NCBI GenBank assembly: GCA_023413135.1
Contig: JAEZQK010000022.1
Location: 14,918-78,917, forward strand
Reading direction: 5' to 3'
Source: Bacillota bacterium
GTDB taxonomy: Bacteria; Bacillota; Clostridia; Christensenellales; Aristaeellaceae
Length of the DNA stretch: 64,000 nucleotides
Shown here: piece by piece, positions 14,741-21,890 of the stretch
Numbering within the stretch: position 1 is the stretch's first letter
How the letters are laid out: each line of letters opens with the position of its first letter
Made by a program: the position numbers and the translations under genes
Notes under the pieces: model-generated
Told to the model about the DNA's origin: nothing
Database searches by the model: none
Seen by the model: the letters and a program-made list of their open reading frames with translations, nothing else

Positions 14741-16563
14741 TGGCCAACGCCTACTGGGAACAGCGCGCAAAGTTGCGCCAGGCGTATTTTGATCGGTCTT
14801 CGGATGAAGTTGCCGGCAGGATATACAGCGCCTATGATAGTGCCATCAAGCAGTTTGAATCTGATATTCAAACCGTATTTGGCAACTTCCAGCGTTTTCA
14901 CAATTTGACACCCGATGAAGCAAAGAAGCTGCTGAATACTCCTGCTGATACCCGGATTCTTGACGACTTACGTGCCCGGCTACCTCAAGTCAGTAACCCT
15001 CTTTTACGCAAAGAATTACTTGCCAGGATCAACGCACCTGCCTACGCTGCTCGTATCACCCGACTACAGGCCACCCGGGAAGCCGCTTATATCAATATGG
15101 GGCGCGTTGCCGATGTGCAGCTAAAGAGGGTAAATGAACACCTGGTGGGCATTGCGCAAGAGGCTTACGGGCAAACACTTTTCGGTGTTCATAAGGACGT
15201 TGGGGTGATGTTCCAAACCGCCGGCATGAGCTTTGAACGTGCCCAGGAGATTCAGCGGCAGGTGTGGTCCGGAGAACATTATTCCAGCCGCATATGGGGA
15301 AATAGCAAAGCCCTGGCGCAGCTTTTGACCGATGCGGTGCAGGAAAACATCATGGCCGGGAAAACCAGCAGGCAGACCTTTGAGGCCTTATCGAATGCCG
15401 CTACCACGGGTAAGCTGGCCGCAAATCGGTTGATCCGTACCGAAACCAACTATGTGGCGGGGCAATCTGAGCAGGCTACATATGCAGATGCCGGTGCAGA
15501 GGAATACGAGTTCGTGGCCGTATTGGACATGCGCACATCAACTGTTTGCCAGGATCTTGATGGTAAAAAGTTCAAGGTGGTAGATCAGCAGGTAGGCGTT
15601 AATATGCATCCTATGCATCCGTGGTGCCGATCAACGACGGCACCAGTGTTTAGCTGGGAGGATCGTAGCAAGATGCAGCGCCGGGCGCGTGATCCTGTGA
15701 CCGGTGAAAATGTCCTGGTGCCAGCGGACATGACCTACTCTGAGTGGGAAAATAAGCTGGCAGACACTTATGGACCTGAACGGCTTGCCCTTGCGAAGAA
15801 AATGCAAGTGAATCTCGCTAAGGATAAAAAGCAATTCAGCGTTTATAAGGCGGCTCTCGGTAAGAAGAATCTCCCAGTATCGATTGCGAAATTCCAGGAA
15901 ATGAAGTATAATAAACCTGAGGCGTATCAAGGCCTCAAGTTGTCATATCGCCAGGAATTACAGGGCCGATGGGAGCGCGGCCAGATTGAGAAAAGCCATT
16001 CCAGGAAAGACTTTAAGCCTTTTGACCATGAAGCGGATATTCCTGAGTGGATGCTTAAGCAAAGTGATAACTGGACGGCGGAGCAGAAAGCTTCCTTCCG
16101 GTATTACAGCTCGCATGAATTTTCCAGCATCAACACAAGTCTGCGTCGTGAAACGGATAGCAGCTCCGGCATAAAGCAGCATATCCAGAATATTGCCGAA
16201 GGCATAAATGCTTCGCCTGTTCAAGAGAATGCGGTTGTATGGAGGGGCACCTATTTCAGTAACATAGTGCAGGGGCAGCTGCTCAAGACCTTGCCAATGG
16301 GGGAATGGCCCGGTACCGTGATATATGACAAGGCGTTCTCTTCTGCATCCGTCCTTGCTAAAGACGCATTCGAAACGGAGCTAACCTTGGAGATATTTGT
16401 CCCCCCCGGTTCGACAGGGGCCTATATTGCTGGTGTATCTGAGTTTCCGCATGAGCATGAAATGCTGCTGCAGAAAGGCCAGAAAATGGTTATAATTGAA
16501 GCTGAGATGCGGGGCGGAAAGTACCATGTCAAAGCGCATTTGAAAGGAGGAAGGGATCAGTGA
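14737..16563 (+). CDS. MuF-type minor head protein fused to a C-terminal ADP-ribosyltransferase
   Basis: The product is 608 aa (GTG 14737 or ATG 14740, overlapping the portal stop). Residues 1-310 are the SPP1 gp7/MuF head-morphogenesis domain, with the typical VLDMRTSTVCQDLDGKKF and HPMHPWCRSTT near 265-305. Residues 430-608 look like a VIP2/exoenzyme-type ART: Arg in VVWRGT (near 503), the Ser motif AFSSAS (near 534) and the E-x-E pair in PHEHEMLL (near 572), so all three R-S-E active-site elements are present. MuF proteins ride in the virion, so the ART may be ejected with the DNA to modify a host target. The target is unknown. Confidence 0.85.
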   Translation: MMANAYWEQRAKLRQAYFDRSSDEVAGRIYSAYDSAIKQFESDIQTVFGNFQRFHNLTPDEAKKLLNTPADTRILDDLRARLPQVSNPLLRKELLARINAPAYAARITRLQATREAAYINMGRVADVQLKRVNEHLVGIAQEAYGQTLFGVHKDVGVMFQTAGMSFERAQEIQRQVWSGEHYSSRIWGNSKALAQLLTDAVQENIMAGKTSRQTFEALSNAATTGKLAANRLIRTETNYVAGQSEQATYADAGAEEYEFVAVLDMRTSTVCQDLDGKKFKVVDQQVGVNMHPMHPWCRSTTAPVFSWEDRSKMQRRARDPVTGENVLVPADMTYSEWENKLADTYGPERLALAKKMQVNLAKDKKQFSVYKAALGKKNLPVSIAKFQEMKYNKPEAYQGLKLSYRQELQGRWERGQIEKSHSRKDFKPFDHEADIPEWMLKQSDNWTAEQKASFRYYSSHEFSSINTSLRRETDSSSGIKQHIQNIAEGINASPVQENAVVWRGTYFSNIVQGQLLKTLPMGEWPGTVIYDKAFSSASVLAKDAFETELTLEIFVPPGSTGAYIAGVSEFPHEHEMLLQKGQKMVIIEAEMRGGKYHVKAHLKGGRDQ

Positions 16564-16811
16564 GTATAAAAGAACGCATGGAAGATGCTGAATATAGGAT
16601 CATTATTCCGCTGTGCAAATTGTGCAAGCATCTTAAGATGAATAAGTTTGATCCTGCGGCGCCTATGCGCCCTCCCATTGAATGCAAAAATGGGTTGGCT
16701 CCGCCTAACGACGAAGCCGCCACCTGCCCAGGCTTTGAGCTGGATGAAGCGCAGTACAAACTTTACGAACCTTTTCTTTCTGCTGAGCAAAAGAAGATCA
16801 TAGGCAAATAG
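16560..16811 (+). CDS. Small Cys-containing phage protein
   Basis: The product is 83 aa with a GTG start after AAAGGAGG, overlapping the end of the MuF-ART gene. It has CKLCKHLK near residue 19 and single Cys residues later (IECKNG, ATCPGFE), which could form a zinc knuckle. Being next to the ART gene and translationally coupled to it, it could be a partner or immunity factor. That is a guess; no known family was recognised. Confidence 0.6.
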   Translation: MSIKERMEDAEYRIIIPLCKLCKHLKMNKFDPAAPMRPPIECKNGLAPPNDEAATCPGFELDEAQYKLYEPFLSAEQKKIIGK

Positions 16812-16838
16812 ACCGCCTTACGCTTGTAGGGCGGTTTT
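16812..16838 (+). terminator. Rho-independent terminator after the MuF-ART/small protein genes
   Basis: A 10-bp stem (ACCGCCTTAC / GTAGGGCGGT, one G-T pair) with a GCTT loop is followed by TTTTAT. It could lower expression of the genes downstream or be bypassed during the late phase. Confidence 0.7.
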
Positions 16839-16852
16839 ATTATCATGGTATC

Positions 16853-16882
16853 AAGCGTCACCCGATAGGGGCGACGCTTTTT
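16853..16882 (+). terminator. Second stem-loop terminator in tandem
   Basis: The arms AAGCGTC and GACGCTT, with a CCC/GGG inner pairing around GATA, are followed by a run of T. It lies about 20 bp after the first terminator. A double terminator in the middle of a structural operon suggests this is an insertion-prone junction. Confidence 0.6.
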
Positions 16883-16918
16883 GAATGTGGAGAGCAAACT
16901 GATGGACCCGAAGGAAAT

Positions 16919-17068
16919 ATGGTTCCATTTTCACTACCGCCATGGGTGAATGAGCTTACAGAAGCAACCCGCAAGACACAGGAAGCGGCCCAAAATCTCA
17001 AGGTGGAGCCTGAGAATCTGAGCCGTAACATGATGACAACAAAGAGTTGTGACAGGTTTTTACGTTAA
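16919..17068 (+). CDS. Short hypothetical protein or gene remnant (49 aa)
   Basis: An ATG follows AAGGA at good spacing. The product starts MVPFSLPPWVNELTEATRKT and ends LKVEPENLSRNMMTTKSCDRFLR, a mostly helical charged peptide. It lies after the double terminator and converges on the gene at 17099-17455. It may be a real small gene or what is left of a larger one; no family was recognised. Confidence 0.3.
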   Translation: MVPFSLPPWVNELTEATRKTQEAAQNLKVEPENLSRNMMTTKSCDRFLR

Positions 17069-17098
17069 GCCCTACGGATGTGGTTGCTAGTGAGATTG

Positions 17099-17455
17099 CT
17101 AATCGGTTTGGATTCGACCTAGCATCATGCCGATAATTTGATCGTAGAAAAGGATTAGTTCTTTCAGGTTGAACGTTGCGCCAGATGATGTACGAATGGA
17201 AACATTCTCAAGAACAATGAAACCATCGTTTCCAGGTATTCTCTCGCCTTCGCCTATTCCCGCTTTGGTTTTGTAGCGTTTAGTAATTTCATCGCTAAGG
17301 CTTAACAGCAAATTTGTTGTATCTTCTGGCGGTACCCGGCCGGTAAGTACGCCAAATGCAGTTAAGAAAACGACGTCATTATCCCTCAGCGATTCCAACT
17401 TAGGGGCAAAAGAAAGAGCAGTAATCACTTCCTTCTTCAAACTTGGATGATCCAT
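17099..17455 (-). CDS. Hypothetical antisense moron protein
   Basis: The product is 118 aa from ATG 17455, which has GGAGGTGA just upstream; an upstream in-frame start at 17512 lies in the promoter. The protein (MDHPSLKKEVITALSFAPK at the start, FNLKELILFYDQIIGMMLGRIQTD at the end) is soluble, mixed alpha/beta, with no motif I recognise. It runs against the head genes and has its own strong promoter, so it is probably expressed from the lysogen rather than in the late phase. Confidence 0.65.
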   Translation of the reverse strand: MDHPSLKKEVITALSFAPKLESLRDNDVVFLTAFGVLTGRVPPEDTTNLLLSLSDEITKRYKTKAGIGEGERIPGNDGFIVLENVSIRTSSGATFNLKELILFYDQIIGMMLGRIQTD

Positions 17456-17479
17456 GATTCTCACCTCCCTTCCACCCAA

Positions 17480-17508
17480 AGTATACCAGGAAGAAGGTGG
17501 AAGGACAA
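17480..17508 (-). promoter_or_regulatory. Sigma-A promoter of the antisense moron
   Basis: On the minus strand TTGTCC (17508-17503) and TATACT (17485-17480) are exactly 17 bp apart. It directs transcription into 17455-17099. Confidence 0.65.
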
Positions 17509-17521
17509 GCATCTGGTAATC

Positions 17522-17541
17522 AGCGCCTGCGGGCGCTTTTT
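17522..17541 (+). terminator. Short terminator hairpin before the scaffold gene
   Basis: AGCGCC-TGCG-GGCGCT is followed by five T. A second hairpin with GTGCCG/CGGCAC arms follows at about 17561-17578. They lie between the moron promoter and the scaffold gene. Confidence 0.55.
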
Positions 17542-17599
17542 ACATACAAAAAAAAGAACGTGCCGGGCAGAGAACGGCACGGGCAAAGGAGAGATATTC

Positions 17600-18148
17600 A
17601 TGTTTTTCAGGCGTATTCCGATGAACATCCAATTCTTCGCCGCAGATGGTGGCGATGGCGGCCAAGGCGGCCAAGGCGGTGAAGGCGGGCAGGGTAGCGA
17701 AACGCCCCCCAGCTTCGATGATCTGCTCAAAAATCCCGAATACCAGGCCGAGTTTGACCGCCGTATGGCCAAGGGCCAGGCTACGGCCAAGGTAAAATGG
17801 GAAAAGGAGCAAAACATGACCGCCGAGCAGCTGGCCCAGCAAAAACTCCAGGAAAAAGAATCTGCCATTGCTATAAGGGAAGCCGAGATAACTAAACGGG
17901 AGCTCAAGGCCCGTGCCTTAGAAACGTTTGGGAGCAAGGGCATTCCTAAAGAAATGGCTGATACGCTTGATTATTCCAGCGAGGATGTTATGTTGGCCAG
18001 CATGAAAACTGTCGAGGCTGCCTTCCAAAAATCCCTTGAGAAAGCCGTAAACGACCGCCTCAAAGGAGATCCGCCCAAAGCGGGCGGCGGAGAGGCAACA
18101 TCAGAAGCTGCCATGCGCGCGGCCATGGGGTTGCCGCCTAAAAAGTAA
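17600..18148 (+). CDS. Phage scaffold protein (DUF4355-like)
   Basis: The product is 182 aa from ATG 17600 with AAAGGAG; the longer open frame upstream overlaps the moron promoter. The start MNIQFFAADGGDGG with a Gly-rich stretch, then a long charged coil (residues 60-150: KWEKEQNMTAEQLAQQKLQEKESAIAIREAEITKRELKA), is the standard scaffold layout. The Ala/Gly-rich C-terminal tail carries KAGGGEATSEAAMRAAMGLPPKK. It guides capsid assembly and lies directly before the major capsid gene. Confidence 0.9.
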   Translation: MFFRRIPMNIQFFAADGGDGGQGGQGGEGGQGSETPPSFDDLLKNPEYQAEFDRRMAKGQATAKVKWEKEQNMTAEQLAQQKLQEKESAIAIREAEITKRELKARALETFGSKGIPKEMADTLDYSSEDVMLASMKTVEAAFQKSLEKAVNDRLKGDPPKAGGGEATSEAAMRAAMGLPPKK

Positions 18149-18170
18149 CACAACGAAAGGATGAAAATGA

Positions 18171-19046
18171 ATGGCGAACGATATTGCTCTTTTCAAAGCC
18201 TATTTGCCTCTCTTGGATGAGGTTTACAAACTTGCTGCGCTCACATCTGTATTGGATGGTGCCAACGAGTTGGCCCGGCAGGGGGTTAACGCTAACGAGC
18301 TGATCATCCCCAAAATGGTGATGAATGGCCTAGCGAACTACTCCCGCAACGGCGGCTACGTCCATGGTGATGTGACGCTGACCAATGAAACCGTGAAGTG
18401 CAACTTCGACCGTGGCCGCATGTTCTCGGTGGATAACCTGGACAACGCGGAAAGCGCCGGGATTGCTTTTGGCCGTTTGGCAGGTGAATTCCTGCGTACC
18501 AAGGTTGTGCCGGAGATTGACGCATTCCGCCTTGCTGCCTATGCCAGCATCACCGGTATCAGCACCGTCGCCGGTGCCGCATTGGCGGATGGCGCTGCCG
18601 TTATCGCTGCGTTGCGTGCCGCCACCAACAAAATGGATGAGGATGAGGTGCCCTACGAGAACAGGCACTTGTTCATCACGCCGACCTTGATGGGCTTGAT
18701 CGAGGATTTGGATACTACCAAATCCAAGGCCGTTACGTCCCGGTTTGCGTCCATCGTCCGTGTACCCCAGACCCGCTTCTATACAGCCATCACCCAGAAC
18801 GACGGTACAACCGCTGGGCAAGAGGCCGGCGGCTATGTGAAGGCCGAGGGCGCCAAGAACATCAACTTCATGGTGTTACATAAGGAAGCCCTTATTCAGT
18901 TCCAGAAGCATGTGGCACCCAAGGTGGTAACCCCCGAGCAGAACCAGGACGCCGATGCATGGAAGTTCGGCTACCGCAATGTGGGTATTGCCGACGTCTA
19001 TGAAAACAAGGTCGCAGGGGTGTATCTACACAAGGCTATGACCTGA
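18171..19046 (+). CDS. Major capsid protein (HK97-fold)
   Basis: The product is 291 aa starting MANDIALFKAYLPLLDEVYK. The region VTLTNETVKCNFDRGRMFSVDNLDNAESAGIAFGRLAGEFLRTKVVPEIDAFR and the later ENRHLFITPTLMGLIED are typical of this class of Firmicutes phage capsids. The gene follows the scaffold with an AAAGG site and is followed by the head-tail connectors. No decoration domain is visible. Confidence 0.9.
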   Translation: MANDIALFKAYLPLLDEVYKLAALTSVLDGANELARQGVNANELIIPKMVMNGLANYSRNGGYVHGDVTLTNETVKCNFDRGRMFSVDNLDNAESAGIAFGRLAGEFLRTKVVPEIDAFRLAAYASITGISTVAGAALADGAAVIAALRAATNKMDEDEVPYENRHLFITPTLMGLIEDLDTTKSKAVTSRFASIVRVPQTRFYTAITQNDGTTAGQEAGGYVKAEGAKNINFMVLHKEALIQFQKHVAPKVVTPEQNQDADAWKFGYRNVGIADVYENKVAGVYLHKAMT

Positions 19047-19064
19047 TGAAACGGAGGGCTGATT

Positions 19065-19190
19065 ATGACTGACCCCCGTTTACTGGATTGTGATTCTAAG
19101 CCGGAAATCGAGGAGAACTTGAATCGTATGCTTGCCTTGATCGATGCTTTGGAAGATCGTATCGCCGTTCTCGAAGGCGGCGGCGAATAA
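19065..19190 (+). CDS. Small coiled-coil phage protein (41 aa)
   Basis: The ATG stands after GGAGGG. The product begins MTDPRLLDCDSKPEIEENL and ends IDALEDRIAVLEGGGE, mainly a short coiled coil. The spacing to both neighbours is tight, which supports a real gene between capsid and connector genes. Confidence 0.6.
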   Translation: MTDPRLLDCDSKPEIEENLNRMLALIDALEDRIAVLEGGGE

Positions 19191-19206
19191 GAAAGGGTGA
19201 GCGCCC

Positions 19207-19518
19207 GTGTCTGAAACTCCCACTGAAAACCTTCAATTGACCAAACTGAAGCGCCGGATCCCGGGCGCTGACCCTGCTTTGCTGACCGACATGCTGGAAG
19301 ACGCACAAGCCTTCATCCTGGCCTACACTGGGCATGCAAGCCTTCCAGATGGCCTCCTGGCCGCCCAGGTGCGTATCGCCGCAGCCCACTACAATGCGCT
19401 GGGGTTGGAAGGGCAAAGTGCCCATAACGAAGGCGGTATAAGCATTTCCTTTGACTCCCTGCCTGTTGACCTTCAACAGGAACTGAACCGCTACCGTCTC
19501 GCTAAAGTGGGGTGGTAG
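19207..19518 (+). CDS. Head-tail connector protein (gp6/gp15-like adaptor)
   Basis: The product is 103 aa with a GTG start. The helix pattern ALLTDMLEDAQAFILAYTG followed by LLAAQVRIAAAHYNALGLEGQSAHNEGGISISFDSLP is typical of the small adaptors that bind the portal ring. It is the first gene after the capsid in the usual connector order (adaptor, stopper, gp10, tail terminator). The end overlaps the region of the next start. Confidence 0.82.
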   Translation: MSETPTENLQLTKLKRRIPGADPALLTDMLEDAQAFILAYTGHASLPDGLLAAQVRIAAAHYNALGLEGQSAHNEGGISISFDSLPVDLQQELNRYRLAKVGW

Positions 19519-19520
19519 TG

Positions 19521-19853
19521 ATGCGCACACAATTGCGTCGGCAGATCACTATTCGATACGCCCACCTGATCGACGGCGCCAAAGATGCGGCAGGGGATAA
19601 GATTGAAGCGTATTCCGAAACGATTTTGACCGCATACGGAAGCGCAGTCCCTGCCACAAGTAAGCTGCTGGCCGAACTGTACGGCCTACGTATCCAGAAG
19701 ATGAAAAGCCTTACCTTAACCGGCGGCGACATCAGCATGCAGGAAGGTGATGGGGTTTGGTTGCCTGGCGAAGTTGCTGCAAAGCCGCCCTGGCGCTGCG
19801 TATCTGCATTGCCTTACACAAGTCATGTCGCAGCCGTGATCGAAAGGCGGTAG
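19521..19853 (+). CDS. Head closure (stopper) protein
   Basis: The product is about 110 aa from ATG 19521. The sequence begins MRTQLRRQITIRYAHLIDGAK and is beta-rich, as expected for head-closure proteins of the SPP1 gp16/HK97 gp7 type. Position between the adaptor and the gp10-like gene supports the call. The open frame starts at GTG 19512, but the ATG is the better choice. Confidence 0.65.
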   Translation: MRTQLRRQITIRYAHLIDGAKDAAGDKIEAYSETILTAYGSAVPATSKLLAELYGLRIQKMKSLTLTGGDISMQEGDGVWLPGEVAAKPPWRCVSALPYTSHVAAVIERR

Positions 19854-19856
19854 CAT

Positions 19857-20327
19857 ATGGCAAAAGCAATCAAGAACCTTGGCCGCTTGTTTCGGAAGTT
19901 GGACGCACTGGGGGGAAATGCTCAGCCTGCCTTGAACCGTTCTACCAAGCAAGTAACCACCAAAGCTGCTGCTGATGCCAGGCGCATGGCCCCTGTCAAC
20001 AAGAACCCACAGTCTGAATCTGATGGATCTGCGGCCTTACACAACAACATTTCTGAAAACTTCACGCAGGAAGGCGCGGCAACCGTTGGGCATGTTGTTG
20101 TTGCGAGCGACCATGGTGCCTATGTCGAATTTGGCACCGGCCAGCGTGGCGCAGCATCGCCCAGTCCCCCTAAATGGGACGGCCCATTGTCGTATCGTGA
20201 AGATTGGGCCGGTATGGCTGCTCAGCCTTATCTGTACCCAGCATCTGTTCAGAACCGGGAGGTCTATGTCGACGCTGCTTCAGCAGAATTGGAGAAGGCC
20301 ATAGCCGCCGCAAAAGGGGTGAAGTAA
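19857..20327 (+). CDS. HK97 gp10-like tail-component protein
   Basis: The product is 156 aa. The pattern KAAADARRMAPVNKN then HNNISENF, followed by VASDHGAYVEFGTGQRG and PYLYPASVQNREVYV, is the hallmark of the HK97 gp10 family. These proteins act in head-tail joining between the stopper and the tail terminator. It starts three bases after the preceding stop and is followed immediately by the next gene's TTG. Confidence 0.9.
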   Translation: MAKAIKNLGRLFRKLDALGGNAQPALNRSTKQVTTKAAADARRMAPVNKNPQSESDGSAALHNNISENFTQEGAATVGHVVVASDHGAYVEFGTGQRGAASPSPPKWDGPLSYREDWAGMAAQPYLYPASVQNREVYVDAASAELEKAIAAAKGVK

Positions 20328-20693
20328 TTGGCCACGTTGAAACCCGAAGTTCTTGCCACCCTTGAAAGTGCATGCAGCAATGTGTCCTATCAATACCCCG
20401 CGTCGTGGGCTGTGCTGCCGGCAGTCAGCTATTATGAAGCTGATAACCGCCCTGCTGGCCTGGCAGATATGCAAGAGCAGATGACCGAGCTTGTGTATGT
20501 GATTGACTTTTGGGGCGAAGGGCAAAGCCAGGTGGATATGCTTTACGAAACTGTCAATGCAGCGCTGCAAGCCCAGAATTTTATGCGAGAATTCGCGCAC
20601 GACCTACGGGATCCTGACGGGATAGTCCGGCACAAAACGACCCGATACCGCGCCTATCTTGGCGCAGACGGCCTTATATACCAACGACCATAA
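20328..20693 (+). CDS. Probable tail terminator protein (DUF3168-like)
   Basis: The product is 121 aa with a TTG start right after the gp10 stop (GGGGTG upstream). It is an alpha/beta protein; YVIDFWGEGQSQVDMLYETVNAALQ is the helix expected to pack on the tail tube ring. Position between gp10 and the tail tube gene is the standard place for the tail terminator. The identification is by position and fold pattern, not a strong motif. Confidence 0.7.
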   Translation: MATLKPEVLATLESACSNVSYQYPASWAVLPAVSYYEADNRPAGLADMQEQMTELVYVIDFWGEGQSQVDMLYETVNAALQAQNFMREFAHDLRDPDGIVRHKTTRYRAYLGADGLIYQRP

Positions 20694-20713
20694 TCAAAAA
20701 GGAGTGAAAACTT

Positions 20714-21142
20714 ATGGGAAAAATCAAAGCAAAGGGCACGACCCTTACCCTTACCAGTAAGGCACAAACGCCCGTTGTCAGCATGATCGGCTCTCTTTCC
20801 AGTATTGGTGAAGTGGCCCCCACTGCTGACGAAATTGACGTTACCACGCTGGATAGTGCCGGCGGGTACAAAGAGTTTGTCCAAGGCATGAAGGATGCCG
20901 GCGAAGTACCCCTTTCCGGCTTCATGGATGCGACGGTTGCCAAAAATCAAAACATGCTGATCACCTATTTCAATACCGGCGAAACCGTTGAAGCTGAAAT
21001 TGAGTTTCCGGATGGCACCACCATCGGCTTTGACTGCTATGTCAAAGGGTACAGCATGGGTGCTGCGGAGATCGGCGGGGCAGTGGGTTTTGGCGCCACC
21101 CTGCGCGTCACCGGCGAGCCCTCCGTTACCTGGGCAGCCTAA
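20714..21142 (+). CDS. Major tail tube protein
   Basis: The product is 142 aa with AAAGGAG. The start KIKAKGTTLTLTSKAQTPVVSMIGSLSSIGEVAPTADEIDVTTLDSAGGYKEFVQGMKDAGEVPLSGF is typical of siphophage tube proteins (the EIDVTTLDS and GEVPLSG strands). The rest is beta-rich, ending RVTGEPSVTW. It forms the tube whose length is set by the tape measure at 21874. Confidence 0.92.
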   Translation: MGKIKAKGTTLTLTSKAQTPVVSMIGSLSSIGEVAPTADEIDVTTLDSAGGYKEFVQGMKDAGEVPLSGFMDATVAKNQNMLITYFNTGETVEAEIEFPDGTTIGFDCYVKGYSMGAAEIGGAVGFGATLRVTGEPSVTWAA

Positions 21143-21207
21143 TAAACCGAACAATCTACATGCGCCCGGAAAGTCTTCCGGGCGCTATTTCTTAAGGAGG
21201 GCGCGAT

Positions 21208-21534
21208 ATGAAACACCTTGAATTGGCTGGTAAGCAGTATACCCTTGACTTTACGATCAATAGCGTTTGTGAAGCGGAGGAAAGAGCAGGCAAACCGTTT
21301 TCCACGCTTTTGAACAAAGAATTTTCCGGCGTCCGGTGGGTGCTTTGGTGCGGTCTTCTGGAACGCCACCCCATGACTGTAAAAGAAGTTGGGGTTTTGA
21401 TGAATGAACACATCAAGGCCGGCGGGAGCTTCAAAGCCCTTACTGAGGAGTGTATTAGTGCGCTGACGTCCTCTGGTTTTTTCGGAGAAGCAGCGGAGGG
21501 AGCGGATCAGGAAGTCCTGATGCCCGCGACCTAA
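21208..21534 (+). CDS. Tail assembly chaperone gpG
   Basis: The product is 108 aa with AAGGAGG. The sequence KHLELAGKQYTLDFTINSVCEAEERAGKPF, then VLWCGLLERHPMTVKEVGVLMNEHI, matches the gpG-type tail chaperone of Firmicutes siphophages. Its 3' end carries the slippery heptamer T TTT TTC at 21477-21483, where a -1 shift leads into the gpT frame. The chaperone binds the tape measure protein during tail assembly. Confidence 0.9.
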   Translation: MKHLELAGKQYTLDFTINSVCEAEERAGKPFSTLLNKEFSGVRWVLWCGLLERHPMTVKEVGVLMNEHIKAGGSFKALTEECISALTSSGFFGEAAEGADQEVLMPAT

Positions 21535-21890
21535 AACCGCTGCGACAAGTTTACACAGAAATCATACAGGATGCCGCCCGAGCTGGAATAACCGGGTGTG
21601 CGTCCTTTTGGCACATGACACCTTACGAAACCCAGATGATTCTGGATAGCCACAATGCACAAATCCGGCGCGACCAAGAACGCCGTGAAATGCTGGCGTG
21701 GATGATCGGAGCTTATACCGGTATCGCGGTCAACAATGGCAAGAAATACCCACAAAAACCTTGCCTCTTCAAAAGTGATAAGTCTGATGCAGCGCAAGAG
21801 ATGACGCCTGATCAAATGAAGGCCAACCTTTTGAATGCCCTGGGCATCAAACCGCAAAAGGATGTGAAGCAGAATGCCGACAACGCTTGA
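21208..21890 (+). CDS. Tail assembly chaperone gpGT, made by -1 ribosomal frameshifting
   Basis: The second frame is open from 21459 to 21890 and has no start codon with a good site at its true beginning. After slipping at T TTT TTC (21477-21483) the ribosome would read a Ser/Gly-rich linker (RRSSGGSGSGSPDARD) and then LRQVYTEIIQDAARAGITG, FWHMTPYETQMILDSHN and a basic helical tail. The layout (flexible linker, then a helical T domain) matches known gpGT fusions. The T frame ends inside the start of the tape measure gene. Confidence 0.85.
21477..21483 (+). promoter_or_regulatory. -1 frameshift slippery heptamer (T TTT TTC)
   Basis: The heptamer is in the correct phase relative to the gpG frame (ggT TTT TTC), so both P- and A-site tRNAs can re-pair after slipping back one base. 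It lies 51 bases before the gpG stop and within the overlap with the T frame (open from 21459). Confidence 0.88.
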
